The notes below the pieces were generated by a model. It saw nothing but the letters and a program-made list of their open reading frames with translations. It was not told where the DNA came from and did not search any database. A program made the translations under genes and the position numbers. Source: DASPJQ01 sp035299065 (GTDB taxonomy: Bacteria > Bacteroidota > Bacteroidia > Flavobacteriales_D > UBA2798). From it: 23,141 bases of DNA. Where the stretch lies: positions 1 to 23,141 of the forward strand of contig DATGXI010000067.1 of the NCBI GenBank assembly GCA_035299065.1, in the 5' to 3' direction. Positions 1-7,892 of this stretch are shown here, piece after piece; the first letter of the stretch is position 1; the number at the start of each line of letters is the position of its first letter.

Positions 1-1387
1 TGGTTTCCTCTAAAATCTTAAAGGCTCCAGCCTGGGTTGAACTTTCGGCATACAACCTCAACACCGGCTCGGTGCCTGAGGGGCGTATTATGATCCACTC
101 ATCGTTCCCCAAAAAATATTTATATCCATCCAGGTCTTCAACACGTTCAACTGCGTAAGTACCAAATTTGTTATACGAACCTTCCTTACACGCTTTAATG
201 ATGTTTTGCTTGGTGTTTTCGGCAATGTGCAGGTCGTTGCGCTCAAATGCAAACGAACCCGTAATGGCATAAATTTCGGCAATTAAATCGTCTAGTTTTT
301 TACCTGACTTTGCTAAAAATTCAGCAATTACTAACCCTATCCAAATTCCATCGCGTTCAGGAATATGGCCTTTCATGGCAATTCCTCCACTCTCTTCACC
401 GCCAACCAACACATCCTCTTCAACCATAATTCCGGCAATGTATTTAAATCCAATTTTTACCGTTTCCAGTTCAAGCCCGTAATGCTTGCATATTTTTGCA
501 ATACGCGGTGTTGTACTAAATGCAGTTACCACTTTACCTTTTACATTTTTGTATTTACACAGGTAATGTATTAGCAATAAAATAATATGGTGAGAATCCA
601 CAAACTCTCCACGTGAATTGTACAACCCTATCCTGTCTGCATCACCATCGGTTGCTATACCGCAGTCAATATTTCCTTTTGATTTTATTAAATTTGAAAA
701 TTCAATCAGGTTTTTATGAATGGGTTCAGGTGCCTGCCCCATAAATGATGGGTTGTGCTCACAATGCAAAAAAGTAGTTTCAGGCAACACGCGTTTCATT
801 ACATTTTGTCCTGCACCGTACATGGCATCATATGCCAGTTTAATCCCCGATTTTTTTATTGCATCCAGGTCAAATGAGTGTTGAATGTGTTTTACGTAAT
901 CGTCTTCAAGCGGCACAATGCTTATTTTTCCTTCTTTAATTAAATCATCTATACCAGCCTCGGCCACTTTTACCGAACAAACTGCCGGAATTAAGTCTTC
1001 AACTTCCTGCACTTTTTCAGGGCTTAGCGGGCCGCCATGCTCACTTTTTAATTTATAGCCATTGTACGCTGGCGGGTTATGGCTGGCCGTAATAATTACA
1101 CCCAATGAAGCACCCAGTTTTTTTGCACCAAATGATATCATTGGTGTTGACACAAATCCTTTTGCCAGGTATACGTTAACATTATGTGCAACCATTACTT
1201 TGGCAACAGCCTCCACAAACATTTCACCGGCAAAACGGCAGTCGTGACCCAGTACGATTGATGGTTTTTTATAATTTTTATTCAGCCAAATTGCAGTTCC
1301 TTCAGCAGCACGCGCCACATTTTCTTCGGTAAAATCGCGGGCTATGATAGCGCGCCACCCATCGGTTCCAAACTTAATTTTTGTCAT
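1..1387 (-). CDS. Phosphoglucomutase/phosphomannomutase family protein (3' end cut by window edge)
   Basis: Alpha-D-phosphohexomutase that interconverts hexose 1- and 6-phosphates in the cytoplasm, feeding nucleotide-sugar and polysaccharide synthesis. I translated it from ATG at 1387 on the reverse strand: it opens MTKIKFGTDGWRAI. All four family signatures are visible: the active-site serine loop TASHN (Ser about 102), the metal loop DGDADR (about 247-252), the sugar-recognition loop GGEESGG (about 329-335) and the phosphate-binding loop RPSGTEP (about 435-441). About 462 codons are present, and the family in Bacteroidota is usually 460-475 residues, so only a few C-terminal residues should be missing. 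A TATATTTG promoter box lies six bases upstream of the ATG, suggesting a leaderless or nearly leaderless mRNA. Glucose versus mannose specificity cannot be read from the motifs. Confidence 0.93.
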   Translation of the reverse strand, partial: MTKIKFGTDGWRAIIARDFTEENVARAAEGTAIWLNKNYKKPSIVLGHDCRFAGEMFVEAVAKVMVAHNVNVYLAKGFVSTPMISFGAKKLGASLGVIITASHNPPAYNGYKLKSEHGGPLSPEKVQEVEDLIPAVCSVKVAEAGIDDLIKEGKISIVPLEDDYVKHIQHSFDLDAIKKSGIKLAYDAMYGAGQNVMKRVLPETTFLHCEHNPSFMGQAPEPIHKNLIEFSNLIKSKGNIDCGIATDGDADRIGLYNSRGEFVDSHHIILLLIHYLCKYKNVKGKVVTAFSTTPRIAKICKHYGLELETVKIGFKYIAGIMVEEDVLVGGEESGGIAMKGHIPERDGIWIGLVIAEFLAKSGKKLDDLIAEIYAITGSFAFERNDLHIAENTKQNIIKACKEGSYNKFGTYAVERVEDLDGYKYFLGNDEWIIIRPSGTEPVLRLYAESSTQAGAFKILEET

Positions 1388-1392
1388 AGTGC

Positions 1393-1400
1393 CAAATATA
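1393..1400 (-). promoter_or_regulatory. Bacteroidota -7 promoter box of the phosphohexomutase gene
   Basis: On the reverse strand this reads TATATTTG, matching the Bacteroidota TAnnTTTG -7 consensus. Its last base is six positions before the ATG, so transcription would begin at or next to the start codon. I see no clear TTG -33 element at standard spacing. Confidence 0.5.
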
Positions 1401-1565
1401 GAAAAAAATGATTTGCACTTTTGCCGCTAAAACACGGAAACACCAAAACCTACCAAAATTTCTGACCAACATGCCTAAATCAAATATTAAATTGCGCAAA
1501 AACAATTCCTGATTAATTATAATTAAATGATTTTGGTGGAATTTGGCGATTTGGGGCGTTGGTTG

Positions 1566-2150
1566 CTATTTATTGAGAAGCTTCGCAACGTATTTACCTA
1601 CCACATCAAATTCAATATTGACGTTGGTTCCGGCTTTTATTGCCGAAAAATTGGTGTGTTCAAACGTATAGGGAATAATGCAAACTGAAAAGGTGTTTTT
1701 ACCTGAGTCAACCACGGTTAAACTTGTGCCGTTAATGGTTACTGATCCCTTTTCAATGGTCACGTTGGTCTCATTTTCATCGTAAGAAAAATAAAACTTC
1801 CATGACCCGCCCAAATCCTCAACTTTGTCACAAACCGCTACACAATCAACATGGCCCTGTACAATGTGCCCGTCAAGTCTTCCGTTCATTTGCAAACAAC
1901 GCTCAAGATTTACTTTAGTACCCTTTTTCCATTTGCCCAGTTCAGTTTTTGAAAGGGTTTCAGCAATGGCTACCACTTTGTGCCAGGTTGAATTTGACTC
2001 TACAACGGTTAAACAAACACCATTGTGTGCTATGCTTTGATCAACCTTAAGTTCTTTGCTAATGGGCGATGAAATGGTAACAATTAAATTTGTCTGATCA
2101 GGTTTAACCTCGTCAACCGTACCCATGCACTCAATAATACCTGTGAACAT
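1566..2150 (-). CDS. ribE: Riboflavin synthase alpha chain
   Basis: Catalyses the last step of riboflavin synthesis, dismutation of two 6,7-dimethyl-8-ribityllumazine molecules. At 194 residues it is close to the usual 195-220. It has the expected duplicated lumazine-binding architecture: it starts MFTGIIE; the first barrel contains NGVCLTV (43-49); an ERCLQMNGRLDGHIVQGHVD segment (83-102) bridges to the second barrel, where NGTSLTV (140-146) repeats the first-barrel motif. It lies eight bases downstream of the large secreted-protein gene on the same strand, so the two are probably co-transcribed although functionally unrelated. No other rib genes and no FMN riboswitch are seen nearby. The gene is called ribE or ribC in different organisms. 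Confidence 0.95.
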   Translation of the reverse strand: MFTGIIECMGTVDEVKPDQTNLIVTISSPISKELKVDQSIAHNGVCLTVVESNSTWHKVVAIAETLSKTELGKWKKGTKVNLERCLQMNGRLDGHIVQGHVDCVAVCDKVEDLGGSWKFYFSYDENETNVTIEKGSVTINGTSLTVVDSGKNTFSVCIIPYTFEHTNFSAIKAGTNVNIEFDVVGKYVAKLLNK

Positions 2151-2158
2151 TTTTTTAC

Positions 2159-4873
2159 CTACTTGTTTAACGGTTTATTGTCGTAAATCAAATGCACAAA
2201 ACCATGCAACATTACAGGTTCAATACCTATTAAACGAATTGTATTGACTTTACACACATAATAATAAACGCCTTCAACCAGTAATTTATCGTTTTCACTT
2301 GAATACCCATCCCATTTAATATCCGGATCGGTTGTTTCAAACACAACGTTGCCCCAGCGGTTATAAATTTTTAATTCAATATCCTTAATGAATTTATATG
2401 GGAAAGGAATAAACAAATCATTTACATTATCACCATTTGGTGTAAACACGTTGGGTAACCAGTAATACGGGCAATTGTCAACACACACAATGTTTGATGA
2501 ATCACTTTCATTGCCGTACTGGGCCGAGTCCACTGCCGTTACATAATAACAACCGGCAATTGATCCACTGTCATTGTGATTAAACACCGTGTCAGAGCTC
2601 ACCGTTATTGTTTGTATTAATGAGTAAGGACTGTTTTCTGTTGGGGCATAATAAATGTTGTATGACATTACATCATCAGCACAGCTGTTGTTTGGATTGT
2701 TCCAGGTAAGGGTATTCATGATAAACTCACAATCGCCCACAATTTCAAGTACAGGTGCACAGGGCGGTGTCATGTCAACCGGTGTGGCACAGGCTTCCTG
2801 GCTCCAGTTAATAAGCGGACTCGGGATTTGCGGGGCTGTATAACCTCCAATGCTTTTTATACGGTAGCAGTAATTTATGCCATTTGTCAATCCGGTGTCA
2901 TTATACGTGGTTAACGAGGTGGTGTCAATCAGCGCCCAGGTTCCTGAACCTGTCGGTGTTTCCCTGTAAATTTCATACAAAGTATTTGTCCAGGGCACTG
3001 CAACATTCCAGGAAAGGCTTACCTGGTTGTCATTGGGGGTTAGCGTTAAAAATATACTGCTTGCATTGGTTGACTGACCAACAAATGTAATGACCGATGT
3101 GGTTGACACATGGTAAAGTTTAACCTGGTAGGTATATTGTGTACCAGCAGTATTTAATCCCGTATCAAAATAAACATCGGTTAATGCCGGTAAACTGGAT
3201 GAAATTACACTTGTAAAAATGAGGGTTGGGCCACCTGTTACACGGTACAATTCATAATAAAAATTACCCGAATTATAAGGAGCTACAGTTGTATCAAGTT
3301 CATATGGGTAGTACCATTCAACCGTGTCGGTACCAATGGCGCCATCGGTCACATCAATGCTAACGCGGGTCATGATGGGAAATTCAGCCTGCAACTGGTC
3401 ACATGCCGGTGTTGATGGACAACTGACAGAACCATCGTTGTAAAACATCACAACAACGTAACAGTATTGCTGGCCAACTGCAAGGTTTGACGTGTTGTCA
3501 ATAAATTCTGATGAACCTACACCCAGTACGGTTCCAACCAATGTATACCCCAAATCGGTTGGCGTGCTGCCATCACAACATGAATTTGTGTTGATGGTTG
3601 GTGTATTGCTGCGGTAAATCTTATACCCGTCAGCTCCCGGGCAACCTGTATTTGGAATCCAGTTTACCACAATGGTATTTCCAACATTGTTTGCGGTAAC
3701 ACCGGTTACAGGTGGAGGAATAACACGAATTAAAAACGATTCATAATCGGAGAGCGGAACCTGCAAAGGACCTGTATTGCCCTGGTCATCGTCATCAACT
3801 GAAATGGTAATTAAATAGTCGGTATTGTTTACATCATCACACGAAGTTTCCCAATGAAAAGTGCCGGTTAAATTGTTTCCGGTACCATTGCCTGGAACGG
3901 TGAATGTAGCCGAATCAGAAAACGGTGTTCCTGATGCATTCATGGTTAAATTGTCCAGCGGATCGGGATCGGTTGCTGTAATGGTAAAATCAAGTATGGT
4001 TCCTGCAACTATACAGGTATCCTTTACTTCACTTAATGTTGGTGCATTGTTTTCACACTGGCCCGAAACCGTGATCTGGTAATCGAGTGTCACATTCCCA
4101 ATGGGAATAAACTCACCGGTGCCAAGTTTACGCCACTCATGCACAAGTATGGCAATGTTGTATTCACCTGCGGTTTCAGGACTGCTCCAGCAAAAACTTC
4201 CGCTGCGCGGGTCAAGTACTGCAGGACCTCCAAGTATGCCTCCACTGCCAGGAAATTGGTACACTGTTGGTACTGCCATAAACGGGCAGGTTTCATAACA
4301 ACATACAAGCCTGTCACCAAAACATGTTTTTGCACCACGGCAGGGAACCAGTTCAAAAGATAAACTGTCGCCCGGATCAAGGTCAAATGCACCCGGATTA
4401 AAACAATACGGCTGAAAAGCGCAAGCATATTCAGGACAAGGACAGTAAGAAAAGTCCACCGACTGGTTGTCACCAATAAACGGGCTTATAATTACCTCGG
4501 ATGTGATGCAAAAAGGCTGGTTAACGGCATCAAGAATATTCAAAACATTCTCGTTACGATTTGGGTCATACACCTCAATGGTAAATGCGCCCTGGTTACG
4601 GTATGGGTGACAATATTCGTATTTGTTTTGGCGCACATCAAAAGCCGGATCGTCAATGTACGATGTGCGGCTAACTGTATCACGCTCCCCGTCACCCCAA
4701 CACACTTGCAATTCAGGCCTGTCGGCCGAGGTGGATGAAAGTTTAGTACATGTGGTAATGGTTATGCAAACAGTTTGGCCGGTAAGTTTATAGGTAATGT
4801 AACCAGCACGGTTATGTGTAGCAAAACCTGAGTAAGCGGTAAAGAAGGCAAGGAGTAATAAAAGACGTTTCAT
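2159..4873 (-). CDS. T9SS type B-exported multidomain protein with gliding-motility C-terminal domain
   Basis: A 904-residue secreted or surface protein of unknown specific role. The N-terminus is a signal peptide (MKRLLLLLAFFTAYSGFA), followed by THNRAGYITYKLTG, a start often seen in large Bacteroidota surface proteins. The middle is cysteine-rich up to about residue 290, then contains Ig/cadherin-like and fibronectin type III-like segments, for example around 390-500 (VTANNVGNTIVVNW) and 600-800. Residues about 801-904 are a typical type B sorting domain: LPNVFTPNGDNVNDLF, then KIYNRWGNVVFET and WDGYSSENDKLLVEGVYYY. By family knowledge, this domain directs export through the type IX secretion system. 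The gene is divergent from pdxA and sits eight bases upstream of ribE. Adhesin or structural roles are possible but not shown. Confidence 0.9.
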   Translation of the reverse strand: MKRLLLLLAFFTAYSGFATHNRAGYITYKLTGQTVCITITTCTKLSSTSADRPELQVCWGDGERDTVSRTSYIDDPAFDVRQNKYEYCHPYRNQGAFTIEVYDPNRNENVLNILDAVNQPFCITSEVIISPFIGDNQSVDFSYCPCPEYACAFQPYCFNPGAFDLDPGDSLSFELVPCRGAKTCFGDRLVCCYETCPFMAVPTVYQFPGSGGILGGPAVLDPRSGSFCWSSPETAGEYNIAILVHEWRKLGTGEFIPIGNVTLDYQITVSGQCENNAPTLSEVKDTCIVAGTILDFTITATDPDPLDNLTMNASGTPFSDSATFTVPGNGTGNNLTGTFHWETSCDDVNNTDYLITISVDDDDQGNTGPLQVPLSDYESFLIRVIPPPVTGVTANNVGNTIVVNWIPNTGCPGADGYKIYRSNTPTINTNSCCDGSTPTDLGYTLVGTVLGVGSSEFIDNTSNLAVGQQYCYVVVMFYNDGSVSCPSTPACDQLQAEFPIMTRVSIDVTDGAIGTDTVEWYYPYELDTTVAPYNSGNFYYELYRVTGGPTLIFTSVISSSLPALTDVYFDTGLNTAGTQYTYQVKLYHVSTTSVITFVGQSTNASSIFLTLTPNDNQVSLSWNVAVPWTNTLYEIYRETPTGSGTWALIDTTSLTTYNDTGLTNGINYCYRIKSIGGYTAPQIPSPLINWSQEACATPVDMTPPCAPVLEIVGDCEFIMNTLTWNNPNNSCADDVMSYNIYYAPTENSPYSLIQTITVSSDTVFNHNDSGSIAGCYYVTAVDSAQYGNESDSSNIVCVDNCPYYWLPNVFTPNGDNVNDLFIPFPYKFIKDIELKIYNRWGNVVFETTDPDIKWDGYSSENDKLLVEGVYYYVCKVNTIRLIGIEPVMLHGFVHLIYDNKPLNK

Positions 4874-4975
4874 TCGCTATCAGTTAACTTCGTAATTAAC
4901 TCTAAAAATACTCAATTATTTTTCTGTTTGTTTTAAATTTATGCAAAGGTTGGCTGTAACGGGCTTATTAATCGT

Positions 4976-4983
4976 TAAATTTG
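4976..4983 (+). promoter_or_regulatory. -7 promoter box upstream of pdxA
   Basis: TAAATTTG matches the Bacteroidota TAnnTTTG box and ends 17 bases before the ATG at 5001. It lies inside the 5' extension of the longer open frame that begins at 4941, which argues that the true start is 5001. A TTG at 4950-4952 is rather far upstream (23-base spacer). Confidence 0.45.
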
Positions 4984-5000
4984 TCCAAATAGTTTATAAC

Positions 5001-6065
5001 ATGAGTGCAACAGCCGAAGAGCGCAGCAAGATAAAAATAGGAATTTCAATTGGCGATGTGAACGGAATTGGACCTGAAGTGGTTTTGAAAACATTAGCCA
5101 ATAACGAGATAATCAACGAGTTCACCCCCATCATTTATGCCTCAAGCAAAGTGGTTTCGTATTACAAAAAGGCCTTAAACCTGAACGATCTTAACTGGAA
5201 CGGGGTAAACACAGCCGATGAGGCGCGGCCAAAGCGCATAAACGTGGTGAATGTTTGGAACGATGAAGTGATTATTAACATTGGTCAAAGCAATGAAACC
5301 GGTGGTTCTTACGCTTTTAAATCGCTTGAGGCCGCTACAAAAGACCTTGCCTCGGGTAAAATTGATGTGCTGGTTACCGCCCCAATTAACAAACACAACA
5401 TTCAAAGCAAAAATTTCAACTTTGCCGGACATACCGAATACCTGGCAAACATGGCCAATGCCGACACGGCTTTGATGACCATGGTAGCGGGCGATTTACG
5501 CATTGCAACCGTTACAGGACACGTTCCACTCAAAGATGTAGCCAAAAGCATTACCCGCGAAAATATTGGAAAATGTTTGGTTACCCTGAACAACTCGTTA
5601 AAACGTGATTTTAATATTGTCAGACCAAAAATTGCTGTGCTGGGATTAAACCCGCATGCTGGCGACAATGGCTTGCTGGGCGATGAAGAGCAAAACATTA
5701 TTAAACCTGCAATAGAAAAAGCCAATAAGGACGGCATTTTTGTAATGGGACCTTATGGTGCCGATGGATTTTTTGCCAGTGATAACCACCGCAATTTTGA
5801 TGCTGTTTTGGCTATGTACCACGACCAGGGTTTAACACCTTTTAAAACCATTGCCTTTGAAAATGGGGTGAATTATACAGCTGGGTTACCCATTGTTCGC
5901 ACCTCACCCGACCATGGAACAGGCTATGATATTGCCGGGCAAAATAAAGCCAGCGAAGCATCTTTCAGGAGTGCCTGCTATTTGGCAAAAGATATTTTTT
6001 ACAACCGCAAGGAGTATAAAGACATGATGGCAAATCCGCTGCAAAAGCAAAGGGTTGAGGATTGA
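5001..6065 (+). CDS. pdxA: 4-hydroxythreonine-4-phosphate dehydrogenase (PdxA)
   Basis: NAD-dependent oxidation of 4-phosphohydroxy-L-threonine in the DXP-dependent pyridoxal 5'-phosphate pathway. I chose ATG 5001 (354 residues) over the in-frame ATG at 4941. The protein from 5001 begins MSATAEERSKIKIGISIGDV, as family members do, and a good -7 box lies between the two ATGs. Visible motifs are GDVNGIGPE (18-26), GHTEYL around His144, and three metal-ligand histidines: GHVPL (His174), LNPHAGDNG (His219) and MYHDQGL (His274). RTSPDHGTGYDIAG follows at 300-313. Length fits the family (330-360). The stop codon falls inside a short heptamer-like repeat (GATTGA/GATTTGA units, 6060-6083). No pdxJ is present in the window. 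Confidence 0.95.
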   Translation: MSATAEERSKIKIGISIGDVNGIGPEVVLKTLANNEIINEFTPIIYASSKVVSYYKKALNLNDLNWNGVNTADEARPKRINVVNVWNDEVIINIGQSNETGGSYAFKSLEAATKDLASGKIDVLVTAPINKHNIQSKNFNFAGHTEYLANMANADTALMTMVAGDLRIATVTGHVPLKDVAKSITRENIGKCLVTLNNSLKRDFNIVRPKIAVLGLNPHAGDNGLLGDEEQNIIKPAIEKANKDGIFVMGPYGADGFFASDNHRNFDAVLAMYHDQGLTPFKTIAFENGVNYTAGLPIVRTSPDHGTGYDIAGQNKASEASFRSACYLAKDIFYNRKEYKDMMANPLQKQRVED

Positions 6066-6093
6066 GATTTGAGTATTGAGATACGGGACTTCA

Positions 6094-6110
6094 AAAAGAG
6101 CGGCTCTTTT
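6094..6110. terminator. Possible weak terminator hairpin between pdxA and the convergent gene
   Basis: AAAAGAG and CTCTTTT form a 7-bp stem around CGG. The stem is AT-rich and the trailing T-run is only four bases, so intrinsic termination is uncertain. Confidence 0.3.
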
Positions 6111-6279
6111 GTAAACTACGAAATGTTTTTAAGTGGCCCTTTACTAACGTAATTAGTACATACGCATTTTTTTCCTGACACCCTAACCCGTATTAGCTCG
6201 CGCATAATTTGATTTTTAATGGAATTATTGAACGCCTGTTTAGAAGTCGTTCCCATTGCGCATTAATAATTGAACATTT

Positions 6280-6846
6280 TTAATTGTCCTTATTATTCTT
6301 AAACCACTTTATGAAAAGTTGCACCAGGCGTTTCGCCTCCTCATCATTCAGCTGCAGGCCAAAACGAATTTCGCGGCCCAAATAATCAAACCGTAAACGT
6401 TCACCGGCAACAACCCAAAATGATTTTTCAAGCTCGGCCCCAAATGAACGCTCAGGTAGGTCGCGCCTGTCCATACCCTTTATATTGCCAATTAAAAAGC
6501 TATATGTTTTACCGTAATTGTTTATGGCGCGTTTTATGGTTAGCTGCCCGTCATGTATGCGAATAAACTCACGGCCGCTTTTGCGCCAAAACCAGGCGTA
6601 ACCTGTTTTGTATATGAACCAAACCCAAAAAGCAGTAAAGGCAAAAATGCCGGTTTTGGTGTAAAAATCATACCCGCCAACAAACAACTGGCTGGCCATC
6701 AACAGGCCGCACAACGTAAAAAGAACCAGCCAGGTGGTTAACAGGGTAAACTTTGCCCTGGATATACGCGGGCTTATTACCACCGTTATTTCATGTGGTA
6801 ACTCACGGTAACTTACGCGTTTACTTATGTATTTAATATCGCTCAA
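6280..6846 (-). CDS. Conserved-looking two-helix membrane protein of unknown function
   Basis: A 188-residue protein I cannot assign to a named family. Residues 33-55 (FTLLTTWLVLFTLCGLLMAS) and about 63-80 are hydrophobic and probably form a transmembrane hairpin. A soluble C-terminal half follows with alternating hydrophobic strands (EFIRIHDGQLTIKRAI, TYSFLIGNIKGM) and a final helix rich in E, R and K. This outline resembles small bacterial PH-like-domain membrane proteins, but that is only a resemblance. The start must be TTG at 6846 (protein begins MSDIKYISKRV), because an in-frame stop lies two codons upstream and there is no nearby ATG. It is divergent from the exported-protein gene at 6957. 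Confidence 0.75.
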   Translation of the reverse strand: MSDIKYISKRVSYRELPHEITVVISPRISRAKFTLLTTWLVLFTLCGLLMASQLFVGGYDFYTKTGIFAFTAFWVWFIYKTGYAWFWRKSGREFIRIHDGQLTIKRAINNYGKTYSFLIGNIKGMDRRDLPERSFGAELEKSFWVVAGERLRFDYLGREIRFGLQLNDEEAKRLVQLFIKWFKNNKDN

Positions 6847-6896
6847 AACTTAAAAGGTTATTCACAACCGCGTTACAAAAAAACCAATAAATTCAG

Positions 6897-6924
6897 TTCG
6901 ACAATGGTTTAGGCATTATATTTG
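6897..6924 (+). promoter_or_regulatory. Promoter of the exported-protein gene at 6957
   Basis: TATATTTG at 6917-6924 is an exact TAnnTTTG -7 box. TTCG at 6897-6900 is a one-mismatch TTTG -33 element with a 16-base spacer. The start codon lies 32 bases downstream. Confidence 0.5.
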
Positions 6925-6956
6925 ATTAACATTCTAACCGACAAACAAACTTGAAT

Positions 6957-7703
6957 ATGAAACTAGGTAAATTTTTAGTGATGGGGGCATTGCTGGTGAG
7001 CACTGCTTTTGCGCAGGAGTATGAAGATTTAAAGGCTTTATACATTGACGGCAAATACGATAAGCTTGTTGACAAGGCTGAAAAATATACGAAGAAGGAA
7101 AAAACGCAAAACGATCCCCTACCTTATTTATATATGGCAAAAGGGCTTTTTAAAATTAGCCTTGATGCAAAATGGGTGGCCGATGAACATGGAAAAGAGG
7201 TTTATGGCAATGCCGAAATGGATGCCCTGAACAAATTTGTAATGTATAAGAAAAAGGACAAGGGAAATGTTTACCGTGACATTGCCGACCCTTTTATGGC
7301 TGAGTTAAAAGGCCAGCTTTACGAAGAGACCCAGAATTATTATGAAACCAAGGTGCACAAAAAGGTGGTTGGTAACATGAAAAAAATTCAAAAAATTGAA
7401 CCACAAAACCCGGGCGTATTGCTGCTAAAGGGCCTTTCAGAATATGGTGTTGCCAATAAAGCTGAAGGTAAAAAAAATGTAGCTGATGCGGTGAACATGA
7501 TAAAGGCCATTAAATCAATTGAAGATTTTTCAAAAGAGGACCAGGGCCTGCTTGAATATTCACTTATGGCTTATACCAATTTTTTATTGGAGCAAAAGGA
7601 CTTTAGCGGTGCAAAAAGCGCCATTGCATTGGGTTACCAATGGTTTAAAGGCGATGAGCACAAGGATTATGATGCACTTTATAACAAAGTAACCAACGGG
7701 TAA
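6957..7703 (+). CDS. Exported helical protein, TPR-like, unknown function
   Basis: A 248-residue protein starting MKLGKFLVMGALLVSTAFA, a signal peptide with probable cleavage before QEYEDL. ATG 6957 is preferred to the TTG two codons earlier because the signal peptide then has a normal n-region. The mature part is rich in lysine and glutamate, predicted helical, and contains helix pairs of tetratricopeptide-like spacing: EYEDLKALYIDGKYDKLVDK; PLPYLYMAKGLFKI; PGVLLLKGLSEYGVANKAEG; ALGYQWFKGDEHKDYDALYN. No catalytic signature is visible. It is a single-gene unit, with a promoter at 6897-6924 and an intrinsic terminator at 7727-7762. It is probably periplasmic; a scaffold role would fit TPR folds but is inference. 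Confidence 0.85.
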   Translation: MKLGKFLVMGALLVSTAFAQEYEDLKALYIDGKYDKLVDKAEKYTKKEKTQNDPLPYLYMAKGLFKISLDAKWVADEHGKEVYGNAEMDALNKFVMYKKKDKGNVYRDIADPFMAELKGQLYEETQNYYETKVHKKVVGNMKKIQKIEPQNPGVLLLKGLSEYGVANKAEGKKNVADAVNMIKAIKSIEDFSKEDQGLLEYSLMAYTNFLLEQKDFSGAKSAIALGYQWFKGDEHKDYDALYNKVTNG

Positions 7704-7726
7704 TTTTACACCCAACGTCAATAACT

Positions 7727-7762
7727 AAAATCCCGGGAGCGTTGCTTACCGGGATTTTTTTT
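7727..7762 (+). terminator. Rho-independent terminator after the exported TPR-like gene
   Basis: AAAATCCCGG (7727-7736) pairs perfectly with CCGGGATTTT (7749-7758) around a 12-base loop, and the T-run continues to about 7763. It stands 23 bases after the TAA stop at 7703. Confidence 0.88.
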
Positions 7763-7842
7763 TCAAATCGTTTACTTGTAAACACTCGTCTACGGCCAAT
7801 AACATTTTACCGCTTATTTTTTAATGCTCATACAAAAGCGTG

Positions 7843-7870
7843 TTGCATTTTACAATTCCTTGTTATATTC
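7843..7870 (+). promoter_or_regulatory. Promoter of the S9 peptidase gene
   Basis: TTG (7843-7845), an 18-base spacer and TATATTC (7864-7870) resemble the Bacteroidota TTG / TAnnTTTG arrangement. The ATG is 22 bases downstream, giving a short leader. Confidence 0.4.
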
Positions 7871-7892
7871 ACGTCCTCAAAAAGCAACCTAA

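Noticed and set aside
1441..1538. CACCAAAA...TTTTGGTG inverted repeat between ribE and the phosphohexomutase gene
   Set aside because: Eight AT-rich base pairs over an 80-base loop, plus a nearby AT palindrome (1513-1526), are expected by chance in such sequence; no T-run follows.
4090..4476. 128-codon reverse-strand open frame
   Set aside because: It lies entirely inside the secreted T9SS protein gene in another frame and lacks any recognisable protein signature.
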